Assembly (NCBI GenBank): GCA_963741995.1
Contig: CAVUKI010000010.1
Location: 372,001-436,000 of the forward strand
Reading direction: 5' to 3'
DNA: 64,000 nucleotides
Source of the DNA: Bog-473 sp963741995
GTDB lineage: Bacteria; Actinomycetota; Acidimicrobiia; Acidimicrobiales; RAAP-2
In this document: positions 17,401 to 24,413 of the stretch, piece by piece
Position numbering within the stretch: the first letter of the stretch is position 1
How the letters are laid out: each line of letters begins with the position of its first letter
The notes under the pieces: model-generated
Database searches by the model: none
What the model was told of the DNA's origin: nothing
What the model saw: the letters and a program-made list of their open reading frames with translations, nothing else
Made by a program: the position numbers and the translations under genes

Positions 17401-18134
17401 GGCCCTCTCGGCGGGAGCGCACTGCGCTCGGCCGCCCGGACGGGTTCGTCTTCGCATCGAGTGTCGACTACGACAACGGGTTCGCGCGGCAGAATCCACT
17501 GGGTGCGGTGGCGGCGTACTCCGCAGCCTTTTCGCCGAGGGACGGCCACCGTCTGATCATCGACACCATCCATGCCGACCGGTACCCGGACGATCACGCT
17601 CTGCTCGTTGGCGCGGCCGACGGCCGTCCTGATATCGAGGTGCGTCAGGCTGACCCCTGGTCAGCCGCCGATGGAGATCGCCTCGTTGCGGGCGCCGACT
17701 GCTACCTCTCACTGCACAGGGCCGACGGCGGCCTCGGAGCGGTGGCCAAGGCCATGGCCTGGGGGACGTTCACGGTGGTCACCGCGACGCAGGCGTCCTT
17801 GGAGTTCCAGACGGACCATGACAGCGGTCTCGTGCGTTCCGAAAACACGCAGATCCCCGCTGACGAGTACCGCTACCCGCTGGGCTCGGTCTGGGCTGAT
17901 CCGGATCTCGAGCACGCCAGTTCCCTATTGCAGGCCGCGGTGGCCGAACCGGGTGTCACGGCCGTCAAGGTCCGCCGCGCCCGGGGGGTCGCCACTCGTC
18001 GTTTCTCTCGCTCAGTGGCGACGGCGGCCGTTCGCGCCCGCCTGGCCGACATCGACGCTCGCCTGCATGGGGGGCGCTGCACCGATCAGGTCAGGGTCGA
18101 CAGGGCGCCAGGCCATGCAGGAGGACGTCGTTGA
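14451..18134 (+). CDS. Multidomain glycosyltransferase, probably flagellin-modifying
   Basis: A 1,227-residue cytoplasmic protein with at least four parts. The first GT-A/GT2 domain (about residues 30-270) has ATIVIPAWNA, VVVDNGSSDETP, FLNSDTVVP and the acceptor-side GGFEDDDLCRRL. The second GT2 domain (about 278-500) has TACLIVKDEEQM, VYDTGSSDQT and the metal-binding SIDADERL. A helical, TPR-like region follows (about 465-640, with SYALMNLGRALESAGRSEEAV). The C-terminal domain (about 840-1130) resembles GT4/GT-B enzymes (LNVVGPFEGTGVAADMARRLASALRAGG). It lies next to the sigma factor and flagellin genes and carries the shared flagellar promoter, so O-glycosylation of flagellin is the best guess. 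Sugar and target residues are unknown. Confidence 0.85.
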   Translation: MRQVQPTADATGTTNATPMAVGSAGGRPVATIVIPAWNAWEHTERCLRSLRPTLGPMDRVVVVDNGSSDETPESLAAYGWLEVVANEQNEGFARGCNQGAAKALHGVVVFLNSDTVVPMGWLDELLAPFERSDVGAVGPRSDNVSGNQKTMGVPDPQEDPDAFFEFAEAWRVNHQGQTSTTRRLVGFCLAVRTSSFHAIGGFDERFEIGGFEDDDLCRRLHQRDLRLLVAHASFVHHHGHASFDSNAVDWLVTQGENQVRFEEKWGPDVLRRPVLATACLIVKDEEQMLAACLESVRDAVDEVVVYDTGSSDQTVQIARNAGATVVEGKWEDSFAVARNAALAHATGEWVLSIDADERLQTHPDVLRAQLSDSESDLEAYLVAIENLHGPGNPRSVHTAIRVFRRSSATWRHRLHEQVVAADDPTRPLKTGYLSGARLIHHGYIAEVFDNRKKADRNLDLAGAALDDEEVDRSYALMNLGRALESAGRSEEAVVRLSEAAASATDLITRRLAVSNLVYILGRIGRFEEALSRLSELRQLSRSQVAADIAEGRTRLAMGETVEGLAILARIPSRGRDDDGMEFGPHVVAAIRGEALASLGRFGEAADVVLGAVRSHGVLEADVGELVRWLLQAKRSPAEITAGLRTEDLVPMLGRVLRQPPLLADVLLEGAWSRFPERLEPLAAAASIAPRLPLARALVWSARLRQRGLAASCPLVAIGHEAGIDPVVRVRAAAALFGSFHEASAVGVARAALNELDPTARVASEEEIGRLAPTLLSALAGKAPEDATAGTTARHETLPGSPSSGGAPPCDRHVPLAAGGAKTSTPIRRDPDRVLEAVPTTRRGGLNVVGPFEGTGVAADMARRLASALRAGGVPISTTSYHRDDRDRGSPWSHFGPSDFPFEVNLLVVHPDHMTDFVLDSGPGLFHGRYTIGLWVCDLRASSSSMADAAHMVHELWTPTSWGSLCASSVHGGPVHCVAIPVGGRPSRRERTALGRPDGFVFASSVDYDNGFARQNPLGAVAAYSAAFSPRDGHRLIIDTIHADRYPDDHALLVGAADGRPDIEVRQADPWSAADGDRLVAGADCYLSLHRADGGLGAVAKAMAWGTFTVVTATQASLEFQTDHDSGLVRSENTQIPADEYRYPLGSVWADPDLEHASSLLQAAVAEPGVTAVKVRRARGVATRRFSRSVATAAVRARLADIDARLHGGRCTDQVRVDRAPGHAGGRR

Positions 18135-18158
18135 CCGAGCGGAGCGGTGCCCTCTTGG

Positions 18159-19005
18159 TCACCTGCGCACTGGGTCGGGGAGGAGTTCGTCAATGTCCGA
18201 CGGCCGATCGAGCCCGAGTTCGAGGCGGAGATTGTGCAGGCCCTGCTGGACCAGCTGTGTGACGCGGGGGCGGCCCACGCCGAGAATGTCTGCGATCTCG
18301 CTCTTGGCCAGTCCTTCCAAGAAATACAGCACAAGCGCCGTTCGTTGCCGCTCGGTGAGGCGGCGTAGCGCGGCCTTGACCGAATCGTTCATCAGGGCCA
18401 GTTCGGCCCCTTCGCTCGGCGAGAGGTCGGTCGTCGCCGAAGCGAGGATCCTGCCCTCGGATGCCTCGGTCCCTTCGGTCAGTGGAGCGAGATGCGTCAG
18501 TGCGGTGGCTTCGTCACGGAGCGTGATGGCCTCGGTCACGTCGACGCCCAGTTCAGCGGCGATCTCCACGATGGTGGGTGTCCGCCTAAGGGTGGACTGC
18601 AGGTCTTCGCGCGTGGCGTGGAACACCTGCACCCGGGCTCGCAGCCGCTTTGGCAGGAAATCTTCGTGCCGCAGTTCGTCGATGATGGCACCCTGGATCC
18701 GCCTCGTCGCGTAGGTCGCGAATTGAAATCCGGCCGAGGCGTCCCATCGTTCGATGGCGTCAATGAGTCCAAAAGTCCCGAACGAACACAGTTCCTCCAC
18801 CCCGTCCGCCGAACGCGAAACGGCGCGCAAAGCGCTTGGCCACAATGGTGACCAACGGCGCATAGAAGATGACCAGGCGGTTTCGGTGCTCACGCGAGCG
18901 GTCCTGCCAGTACTGATGCCAGAGGGCATCGGCAGAACTTCGAAGGTCGCTGGGGTCCCCAACCGCCCCTTGGCCGCCCACCAGCGCCTCACGGATTGCC
19001 GACAT
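18159..19005 (-). pseudogene. fliA: FliA/WhiG-type flagellar sigma factor, broken by a +1 frameshift
   Basis: The N-terminal part starts at ATG 19003-19005 (GGGAGAAGAGG Shine-Dalgarno) and reads the sigma region 2 sequence DALWHQYWQDRSREHRNRLVIFYAPLV up to AKRFARR. The rest of the protein is in the next frame: GVEELCSFGTFGLIDAIERWD (region 2.3-2.4), then AELGVDVTEAITLRDE (region 3) and ALVLYFLEGLAKSEIADILGVGRPRVTQL (region 4 HTH). The switch must occur near 18806-18835; one extra base, for example in the A run at 18818-18820, explains it. With one base removed the gene gives a normal 281-residue sigma factor. It would direct transcription of late flagellar genes. It is either a real lesion or a sequencing error. 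Confidence 0.85.
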
Positions 19006-19262
19006 GGAGTGCCTCTTCTCCCTATTCTCGCCCAACGCGATGTAGAACACGCGTGCCCGCCACAGTCCGTGACACACATGGTTATCGACATGACAGCGCG
19101 GACGTATAGCCAAATCCCGCAAAACCCATTGCAGGTGCCGGTGCCCCGGAATCCTCCTTGGCCGATTGGCGAAGCGACCGGCCGGATCAGCTCTCCCCGT
19201 CGGCCGGCGCACGCCTCCAGCTGACAGGCGGACGAGAAATTCGGCGAGTCGTGGCCGTCACG

Positions 19263-19295
19263 CATCTGAATTCGTTGCCGGGAAGGGACGTAGAA
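19263..19295 (+). promoter_or_regulatory. Flagellar-type promoter of flagellin
   Basis: CATCTGAATT (19263-19272), 14 bp, GACGTAGAA (19287-19295). It matches the flhA copy of the upstream box at 7 of 10 positions and the flgB copy of the downstream box at 8 of 9. The transcript is expected to begin near 19301-19303, giving a leader of about 59 nt. Confidence 0.55.
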
Positions 19296-19301
19296 GGAAG
19301 C

Positions 19302-19317
19302 GGAGCAAGGATGCTCC
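19302..19317 (+). promoter_or_regulatory. CsrA-type hairpin at the 5' end of the flagellin message
   Basis: GGAGC (19302-19306) and GCTCC (19313-19317) form a perfect 5-bp stem with the hexaloop AAGGAT. The core CAAGGATG equals the CARGGAUG part of the known CsrA binding consensus, and the GGA sits in the loop, as preferred by CsrA. A second GGA lies in the Shine-Dalgarno (19348-19353), mirroring the two-site hag leader of Bacillus subtilis. Confidence 0.6.
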
Positions 19318-19353
19318 CCCTCCTTGAAAGGGAGGGCAACAGTCATCAGGAGG
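19318..19353 (+). promoter_or_regulatory. Flagellin leader: pyrimidine tract, hairpin and Shine-Dalgarno
   Basis: CCCTCC (19318-19323) can pair with GGAGGG (19331-19336) across a 7-nt loop. The same tract is also complementary to the Shine-Dalgarno AGGAGG (19348-19353). The two pairings exclude each other, so the leader could shift between an accessible and a hidden ribosome site. Confidence 0.45.
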
Positions 19354-19360
19354 ACGAACA

Positions 19361-20197
19361 ATGTCGGGCATTCTCATCAACGACAACTCAACGGCGGTCG
19401 AGGCTTACAACAACCTCGACGCCACCAGCGACATGCTGTCTTCGGCGGTCAACAAGCTCTCATCGGGCCTGCAGATCCAGACAGCCGCCGACGACCCGGC
19501 CGGTTACCTGGTCGGCCAGTACCTGCAGGAAGAGTCCAATGGGTACGGGCAGTCGATCAGCAACGCCCAGGACGCCGTGTCGGTGCTCCAGACGGCACAG
19601 GGCGCCCTGAACCAGGAAGCGTCGGTGCTCCAGACCATGAACACGCTGGCCACGGAAGCGGCCAACGGCGGTGTTCAGGACGCCAGCACCAGTGCTGCGG
19701 CGCAGTCCGAGTTCGCCTCGTTGCAGGCGGAGCTGGACCAGATCGCCACCAGCACGACGTACGGCACCACACCGCTGCTCGGTGGCACCTACTCGGGCGA
19801 GACCTTCCAGGTCGGACCTTACGACAGCGCCAACGACCAGGTGGTCGTCACCATCGCCGCCGCAACGTCGACGGCGCTCGCCGTGAACACCGCGGCGGTC
19901 AGCATCGGCACCGTGTCGGCCGCTGAGTCAGCCATGACCGCCGTGCAAAGTGCCATCTCGACGGTGGCCAGTCAGGCAGCCGGCGTCGGTGCCACGCAGA
20001 ATCAGATCCAGGCTCTCGCCTCCAACCTGACCACTGCGCAGCAGAACATCGAGTCGGCGCACGCCAACCTGGTGGACGTCAACGTGGCGCAGGAGACGGC
20101 GGCCTTCACCTCCGACCAGATCCTCGAGCAGTCGGGTGTGGCGATCCTCGCCCAGGCCGAGCAGCTGCCGAGCCTGGCCCTGAAGCTGCTGCAATAA
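19361..20197 (+). CDS. fliC: Flagellin
   Basis: A 278-residue filament subunit. The conserved N-terminal D0/D1 part (NKLSSGLQIQTAADDPAGYLV, residues 31-51) and the C-terminal part (ANLVDVNVAQETAAFTSDQILEQSGVAILAQAEQLPSLALKLLQ) are both intact. The central region is short and rich in Ala, Ser and Thr, which gives possible O-glycosylation sites. ATG 19361 follows AGGAGG at 7 bp. It is secreted by the flagellar export gate, with FliS as chaperone. Transcription probably depends on the flagellar sigma factor, and translation on CsrA/FliW through the leader. A strong terminator follows. Confidence 0.95.
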   Translation: MSGILINDNSTAVEAYNNLDATSDMLSSAVNKLSSGLQIQTAADDPAGYLVGQYLQEESNGYGQSISNAQDAVSVLQTAQGALNQEASVLQTMNTLATEAANGGVQDASTSAAAQSEFASLQAELDQIATSTTYGTTPLLGGTYSGETFQVGPYDSANDQVVVTIAAATSTALAVNTAAVSIGTVSAAESAMTAVQSAISTVASQAAGVGATQNQIQALASNLTTAQQNIESAHANLVDVNVAQETAAFTSDQILEQSGVAILAQAEQLPSLALKLLQ

Positions 20198-20235
20198 CCG
20201 GCGACGAAGCATCATCCAGAACCGGGAAGCACGGA

Positions 20236-20270
20236 GGGACCCCCGGCGGCAGTCGCCGCCCGGGGGTCCC
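20236..20270 (+). terminator. Terminator after flagellin
   Basis: GGGACCCCCGGCGGC (20236-20250) pairs with GCCGCCCGGGGGTCCC (20255-20270), 15 pairs with one bulged C and a tetraloop AGTC. It lies 39 bp after the flagellin stop. No T tract. It would isolate high flagellin transcription from fliD. Confidence 0.8.
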
Positions 20271-20323
20271 ACCCGTGACAGCGGAACGAGACTCGATCAC
20301 ACGAGGGGAGTGGGGGCAATCTG

Positions 20324-22867
20324 ATGGTCACAGGGCCCGTCAGTTTCTCCGGCCTGGTCTCCGGGCTGAACACACAATCGATCATCAACGCCGAGATGGC
20401 GGTCTACGAGCAGCCGCTCACGAACCTGCAGACCGAGCAGTCGACCATCAACACCAAGATCGCCGACTACCAGACCATCAACACGCAGCTGCTGGCTCTG
20501 CAGCAATCGGCCGACGCGCTGGCCGATCCCTCGGCGTTCAACGAGGCGTATTCCGCTGCAACTTCGGACTCCTCGGTCGCCACCGCGAGTGTGACCTCGG
20601 GCACCCAGACCGGCTCGCTGACCTTCGCGGTCGACCAGCTGGCCGTCGGATCGACCCAGATCTCCGCCGGTACGGTGGCATCCCCCAACGACATCGTCAC
20701 GTCGGGTGGAGTGCTCGTCGGTTCTGGCGGCGGCGCGCTCGGCATCACTTCGATCGCTGCGGGGAGCGGTCTGGCGACCGGCGACCATGCCATTGCCGTC
20801 ACCCAGTCATCCTCGGGAGCCACGGTGTCCGGCACCACGCCCGTGGCCAACAGCACCACCATCGGCCCATCGAACGACCAACTCGACGTGGTGGTGAACG
20901 GTGGCGTGCAGACACTCACGCTGGCATCCGGCATCTACACGCCCAGCCAATTGGCCCAGGCCGTCACGGCAGCATCCGGAGGCAGCCTCACCGCCACGGC
21001 CTCCGGGTCGGGGCAGCTGTCGATCGCGACAGCCCAGCAGGGATCTACGGCTTCCCTGCAGATCACCGGCGGTTCGGCCCCGCCGGCACTGGGTCTGTCG
21101 GCGGGGTCGACGGTCCTCGGTACTGACGGGGTCGTCAGCGTTGATGGCACCTCGACCACCGTGTCCGACATCTCGGGGTCGGGGACCACGTCTGTCGTCT
21201 TGAACTCGGGAACCGGCGGGACCGTGACGGTCGGGATCTCCGGGGGACTCAGCGCCGGCTCCATGACGGCAGACAATGTCTCCGTCGGTGACGGTTCTCT
21301 CGCATCGGTGGTCTCGGCCATCAACGGTGCTGGAGTCGGCGTGACCGCGAACGCGTTGCAGGTCGGGACGAACAGCTATGCCTTGGAGCTGACCTCCAAC
21401 GGCACGGGCACCGGTTCGTCCACCACTATCGACGCGCAGGCGTTCGCCGGCTCGGGGCTCGGAGCACTCCTCACCACGACGGCAGCCCAGAACGCCGTGG
21501 TGTCCGTGGGCGGCGTCGGGGGCTATCAGGTGACCTCCCAGACCGACGCACTCTCCGGCCTGCTTCCCGGCATCACCATCAACCTGGCGTCGGTGAGCTC
21601 GACACCGGTGACGGTCACCGTGGCGGCCGACGGGTCCAGTGTGGCCGGCAACGTCCAGACCCTTGTGAGTGCGGCCAACCAGCTGCTCTCGACCCTCTCC
21701 ACCGACACGTCCTACAACAGCCAGACGAAGACGGCGGGTCCTCTCAACGGGGATCCGTCGCTGACGGGCTTGGCCCAGCAGGTGCTGGCCGCCGTCGGTG
21801 AAGCGGTGGGGACTTCGGGCGCGGGCTCGGACGGGACGGTGGGGGAGTCGGCTGGCTTGGCCATCACCAGCCAGGGAGCGATCACGTTCAACCAGACCGC
21901 CTTCGAGGCCGCCTACGCGAAGAACCCGACCGCCGTCCAGTCGATGTTCACCGAGGGCGGGACCTTCGTCGCAGCGCTGCCGGCCTACGCAGATCAGGTG
22001 TCCGTCGCGGGCGCCACCGACAACACGTCGCCGGGGAGCTACGCCGTCTCCATCACCCAGTCGGCACAGCAGGCAGTCGATACCGGCTCCTCGACGTGGG
22101 CCTCCTCGGCCTCGGCACTGTCCCAGGCCGAGACCTACACGGTGACCGAGGGATCGGCCACCGCCACCTACGCCGCCACCGCGGGAGAGACCATCGCCGA
22201 TGTCGTGAACGGCATGAACGGGGCGTTGGCCGCCGCCGGCATCGACGCCTCCGCTGCACTCGTCGGCTCTGCCGGCTCCTATCAATTCCAGTTGGCGTCC
22301 GCGGCGTACGGGTCCGCTGCCACGTTCCAAGTCGGGGCGTCAGGCCCGGACCAGCTCGGCCTCACTTCCGGTGGGTCCACGTACGCCGGCGCGGACGTCG
22401 CCGGCACCATCAACGGCCTGGCCGCGGTGGGCTCGGGCCAGGACCTGAGCTCGTACAACAGCGGCGACAACGCAAACGGACTCGTTCTCCAGGTGACGAC
22501 CCCCGGGATCACCTCGGCCACCGCGTTGGGCAACGTCACGTACGCGCCGGGCTTCGGCCAGGGACTGGCCCACATCGCGACGACCGCCTCACTGGCGCCG
22601 AACGGCATCATCCCGGTCACGATCGCCGGGCTGCAGGGGACCCTCGCCGAAGTGGGCAGTGAGATCTCCATGCAGCAACAGCTGGTGGCCACCCAACAGG
22701 CGGCCCTGACCGCCGAGTTCACCAACATGGAGACAACCTTGTCCCGACTGCAGTCCGAGAGCTCCTTCCTTAATCAGGCGTTCGGTGGAAGCTCCTCGTC
22801 GTCAGGCTCCTCGTCCTCGTCCTTGTCCTCGGCTTCCACCAGCGCTTCATCGACGAGCGGGGGCTGA
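20324..22867 (+). CDS. fliD: Flagellar filament cap protein FliD (HAP2)
   Basis: An 847-residue cap protein, longer than the 450-650 residues common in FliD. The N-terminal FliD signature is present (SFSGLVSGLNTQSIINAEMAVYEQPLTNL), as is the C-terminal helical region (LAEVGSEISMQQQLVATQQAALTAEFTNMETTLSRLQSESSFLNQAF). The protein ends in a Ser/Gly-rich tail of about 35 residues not usual for the family. The large middle part has repeated Gly/Ser/Thr-rich beta segments. It forms the distal cap that folds flagellin subunits. ATG 20324 is preceded by a GGGG-rich Shine-Dalgarno. fliS follows with a 4-bp gap. Confidence 0.9.
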   Translation: MVTGPVSFSGLVSGLNTQSIINAEMAVYEQPLTNLQTEQSTINTKIADYQTINTQLLALQQSADALADPSAFNEAYSAATSDSSVATASVTSGTQTGSLTFAVDQLAVGSTQISAGTVASPNDIVTSGGVLVGSGGGALGITSIAAGSGLATGDHAIAVTQSSSGATVSGTTPVANSTTIGPSNDQLDVVVNGGVQTLTLASGIYTPSQLAQAVTAASGGSLTATASGSGQLSIATAQQGSTASLQITGGSAPPALGLSAGSTVLGTDGVVSVDGTSTTVSDISGSGTTSVVLNSGTGGTVTVGISGGLSAGSMTADNVSVGDGSLASVVSAINGAGVGVTANALQVGTNSYALELTSNGTGTGSSTTIDAQAFAGSGLGALLTTTAAQNAVVSVGGVGGYQVTSQTDALSGLLPGITINLASVSSTPVTVTVAADGSSVAGNVQTLVSAANQLLSTLSTDTSYNSQTKTAGPLNGDPSLTGLAQQVLAAVGEAVGTSGAGSDGTVGESAGLAITSQGAITFNQTAFEAAYAKNPTAVQSMFTEGGTFVAALPAYADQVSVAGATDNTSPGSYAVSITQSAQQAVDTGSSTWASSASALSQAETYTVTEGSATATYAATAGETIADVVNGMNGALAAAGIDASAALVGSAGSYQFQLASAAYGSAATFQVGASGPDQLGLTSGGSTYAGADVAGTINGLAAVGSGQDLSSYNSGDNANGLVLQVTTPGITSATALGNVTYAPGFGQGLAHIATTASLAPNGIIPVTIAGLQGTLAEVGSEISMQQQLVATQQAALTAEFTNMETTLSRLQSESSFLNQAFGGSSSSSGSSSSSLSSASTSASSTSGG

Positions 22868-22871
22868 GCGC

Positions 22872-23276
22872 GTGGCCCCCCCGACCAACCTGGCGGCCAA
22901 GTACCGGAGCCAGGCCGTACAGACGGCCCCCGGTCCACAGCTCCTCGTGATGCTGTACGACTGTCTGGCCGCAGACGTCGACATTGCCGGTCGCTCCCTG
23001 GATGCTCAGGACCACCTCATGACCAACGAGCGGTTGCAGCACGCCCAACGCATCGTCCGCATGCTGAAGCACAGTCTCGATCCCGATGGGTTCGCAGGGG
23101 GCCGCGACCTTCTGGCCCTCTATGACTTTCTGCTCTCCCACCTGGTGGAAGCGAACCTGCGGAAGGACCCGGAGATGGTCCGCGAATGCGGACGGATCAT
23201 CGCGCCCCTGCGTGAAGCCTGGCAACGAGCCGTGACCAACCCTGATCGAGTCGATGGCCCCCGACCAGTGGGCTGA
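22872..23276 (+). CDS. fliS: Flagellin export chaperone FliS
   Basis: A 134-residue helical protein. The N-terminal YRSQAVQTAPGPQLLVMLYDCLAADVDIA matches the FliS family (Y-x-x-x-x-V-x-T-A-x-P-x-x-L-I-x-M-L-Y-D). The rest is a four-helix bundle with LLALYDFLLSHLVEANL. FliS binds the flagellin C-terminus and prevents premature polymerisation; it also interacts with FliW in some bacteria. The start is GTG 22872, 4 bp after the fliD stop. The end overlaps the next gene by 23 bp. Confidence 0.9.
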   Translation: MAPPTNLAAKYRSQAVQTAPGPQLLVMLYDCLAADVDIAGRSLDAQDHLMTNERLQHAQRIVRMLKHSLDPDGFAGGRDLLALYDFLLSHLVEANLRKDPEMVRECGRIIAPLREAWQRAVTNPDRVDGPRPVG

Positions 23277-23532
23277 CTACCTGGAGGCGGCGTGCGACCA
23301 CCTCCGCCAGTCGCGTCTCGCCGTCGAGGCGGGCTGCCCCGGGCCACCGGGTCCGCCGCGTCCCGCGGCGCCGCTTCCCGACGATCTCCGTGGCCGCGTC
23401 CAGGTCCTGGCGGCCGGCTACGACCAGCTGGCGCTCGAGGTGGCGACCCGTCTCTCCGATATGCAGCGGTACCGACGGAGTCATGTGCCCCCGGCACCCC
23501 GGGCATCCCACTTCGTCGACCAGCGGGTGTGA
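23254..23532 (+). CDS. Small helical protein downstream of fliS (FliT-position)
   Basis: A 92-residue protein without recognised family. The first part is helical and acidic (MAPDQWADYLEAACDHLRQ), followed by a Pro-rich loop (PGPPGPPRPAAP) and a second helix (GRVQVLAAGYDQLALEVATRLSDMQRYR). It overlaps fliS by 23 bp in another frame, which indicates coupled expression. In many flagellar loci the small gene after fliS is fliT, an export chaperone for FliD; the position fits, but sequence similarity is too weak to assert it. The start at ATG 23254 is the only reasonable one. Confidence 0.6.
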   Translation: MAPDQWADYLEAACDHLRQSRLAVEAGCPGPPGPPRPAAPLPDDLRGRVQVLAAGYDQLALEVATRLSDMQRYRRSHVPPAPRASHFVDQRV

Positions 23533-23547
23533 ATCGGATCGCGATCG

Positions 23548-23580
23548 CCCCGCAACTTCTGGGTGGATGGGGACGTAGTA
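23548..23580 (+). promoter_or_regulatory. Flagellar-type promoter of the flgB operon
   Basis: CCCCGCAACT (23548-23557), 14 bp, GACGTAGTA (23572-23580). The upstream 10-mer is identical to those ahead of flbD and flgN. Predicted leader to flgB is about 65 nt and includes the Shine-Dalgarno GAGGAGA. Confidence 0.65.
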
Positions 23581-23651
23581 CCCGGTGAGCAAGGACTGCT
23601 CGGCTTCTGGCCAGGACGGCCGACGCTCCGATTGGAGCCGAGGAGAGCACC

Positions 23652-23990
23652 ATGGCAGACGCTACCCAGTCGATAGGCATCCTGCAGTTCGCGCTTGACA
23701 GCATTGTCGAGCAGCAGCAGACGATTGCCAACAACATCGCCAACGTCGACACGCCGGGCTACCAGGCGGACCAGGTCACCTTTCAGGCCTCGTTGGCCAA
23801 TGCCGTGGCCAACGGAGGCGAGGCGACCGCACAGTCAATCCCCGAGGGCCTCAGCTCGGGCACCAACGGCAACAACGTGTCACTTCCAACTGAGATGACC
23901 CTCATGCAGGAGAACGACCTGCAGAACCAGACGGTCGTCAATGCTCTCGACGACCAGTTCGCCCTTCTCTCGGACGCCATCACCGGATAG
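23652..23990 (+). CDS. flgB: Flagellar proximal rod protein FlgB
   Basis: A 112-residue rod subunit. It has the family core LQFALDSIVEQQQTIANNIANVDTPGYQADQVTF (N-terminal heptads and the ANNIANVDTPGY motif of axial proteins) and the C-terminal helix LQNQTVVNALDDQFALLSDAI. FlgB connects the MS ring/export gate to the rod, together with FlgC and FliE encoded just downstream. The start follows GAGGAGAGCACC. It is the first gene of an operon that reaches at least to fliK. Confidence 0.92.
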   Translation: MADATQSIGILQFALDSIVEQQQTIANNIANVDTPGYQADQVTFQASLANAVANGGEATAQSIPEGLSSGTNGNNVSLPTEMTLMQENDLQNQTVVNALDDQFALLSDAITG

Positions 23991-23998
23991 GAGCCGCA

Positions 23999-24412
23999 AT
24001 GTGGGAAGCAATTGACATCGCCGGATCGGGTGCCTCGGTCGACCAGACCTGGATCGACACCATCGGAGGGAACGTCGCCAACATGAATGACGGCGTCACC
24101 CCGGGTCAGCCGGTGTACCAAGCGCAGTACGTCGACGCGGCGGCGCAAGCCGAACCGGGCGCCACCCAGTCCACCGGCGACGGGTTCGGAGTCCGGGTGC
24201 AATCGATTGTCGGGGGCCCCGCTCAGGGTCAGCTCGAATATGACCCGACCGACCCCGTGGCCAACGCCCAGGGCGATGTGGAGTTCCCGGTGGTCGATCT
24301 CGGCACCGAGATGACGGACCTCGTCCAATCCCAGACGTCGTACCAGGCGAATTCAGCCGTCATGTCGCATGCGACGAGCGCATACCAGTCCATCCTGAGC
24401 ATCAAGGCCTGA
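23999..24412 (+). CDS. flgC: Flagellar proximal rod protein FlgC
   Basis: A 137-residue rod subunit. The N-terminus (IAGSGASVDQTWIDTIGGNVANMND) is a divergent form of the axial-protein motif, and the C-terminus has the conserved VDLGTEMTDLVQSQTSYQANSAVMSHATSAYQSIL. It starts 8 bp after flgB with GGAGCCGCA as ribosome site. It assembles in the periplasm-equivalent space as part of the proximal rod. Confidence 0.9.
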   Translation: MWEAIDIAGSGASVDQTWIDTIGGNVANMNDGVTPGQPVYQAQYVDAAAQAEPGATQSTGDGFGVRVQSIVGGPAQGQLEYDPTDPVANAQGDVEFPVVDLGTEMTDLVQSQTSYQANSAVMSHATSAYQSILSIKA

Positions 24413-24413
24413 C

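Larger units (their letters stand above)
19006..19360. other. Divergent regulatory gap between fliA and flagellin
   Basis: This 355-bp gap holds no credible gene. It contains the flagellin promoter motif (19263-19295), the structured flagellin leader (19302-19353) and, on the minus strand, a GTCGATAA box at 19078-19085 that resembles the GCCGATAA -10 of FliA promoters. The latter has no matching -35, so the fliA promoter remains unassigned. Confidence 0.5.

Noticed and set aside
20280..20323. Possible seventh flagellar promoter copy before fliD (CAGCGGAACG, 14 bp, GAGGGGAGT)
   Set aside because: Spacing fits, but both boxes match poorly (the downstream box lacks CGT), so it was not called.
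20807..22330. 507-codon minus-strand frame opposite fliD
   Set aside because: Gly/Arg/His-rich shadow of fliD; no ribosome site or motif.
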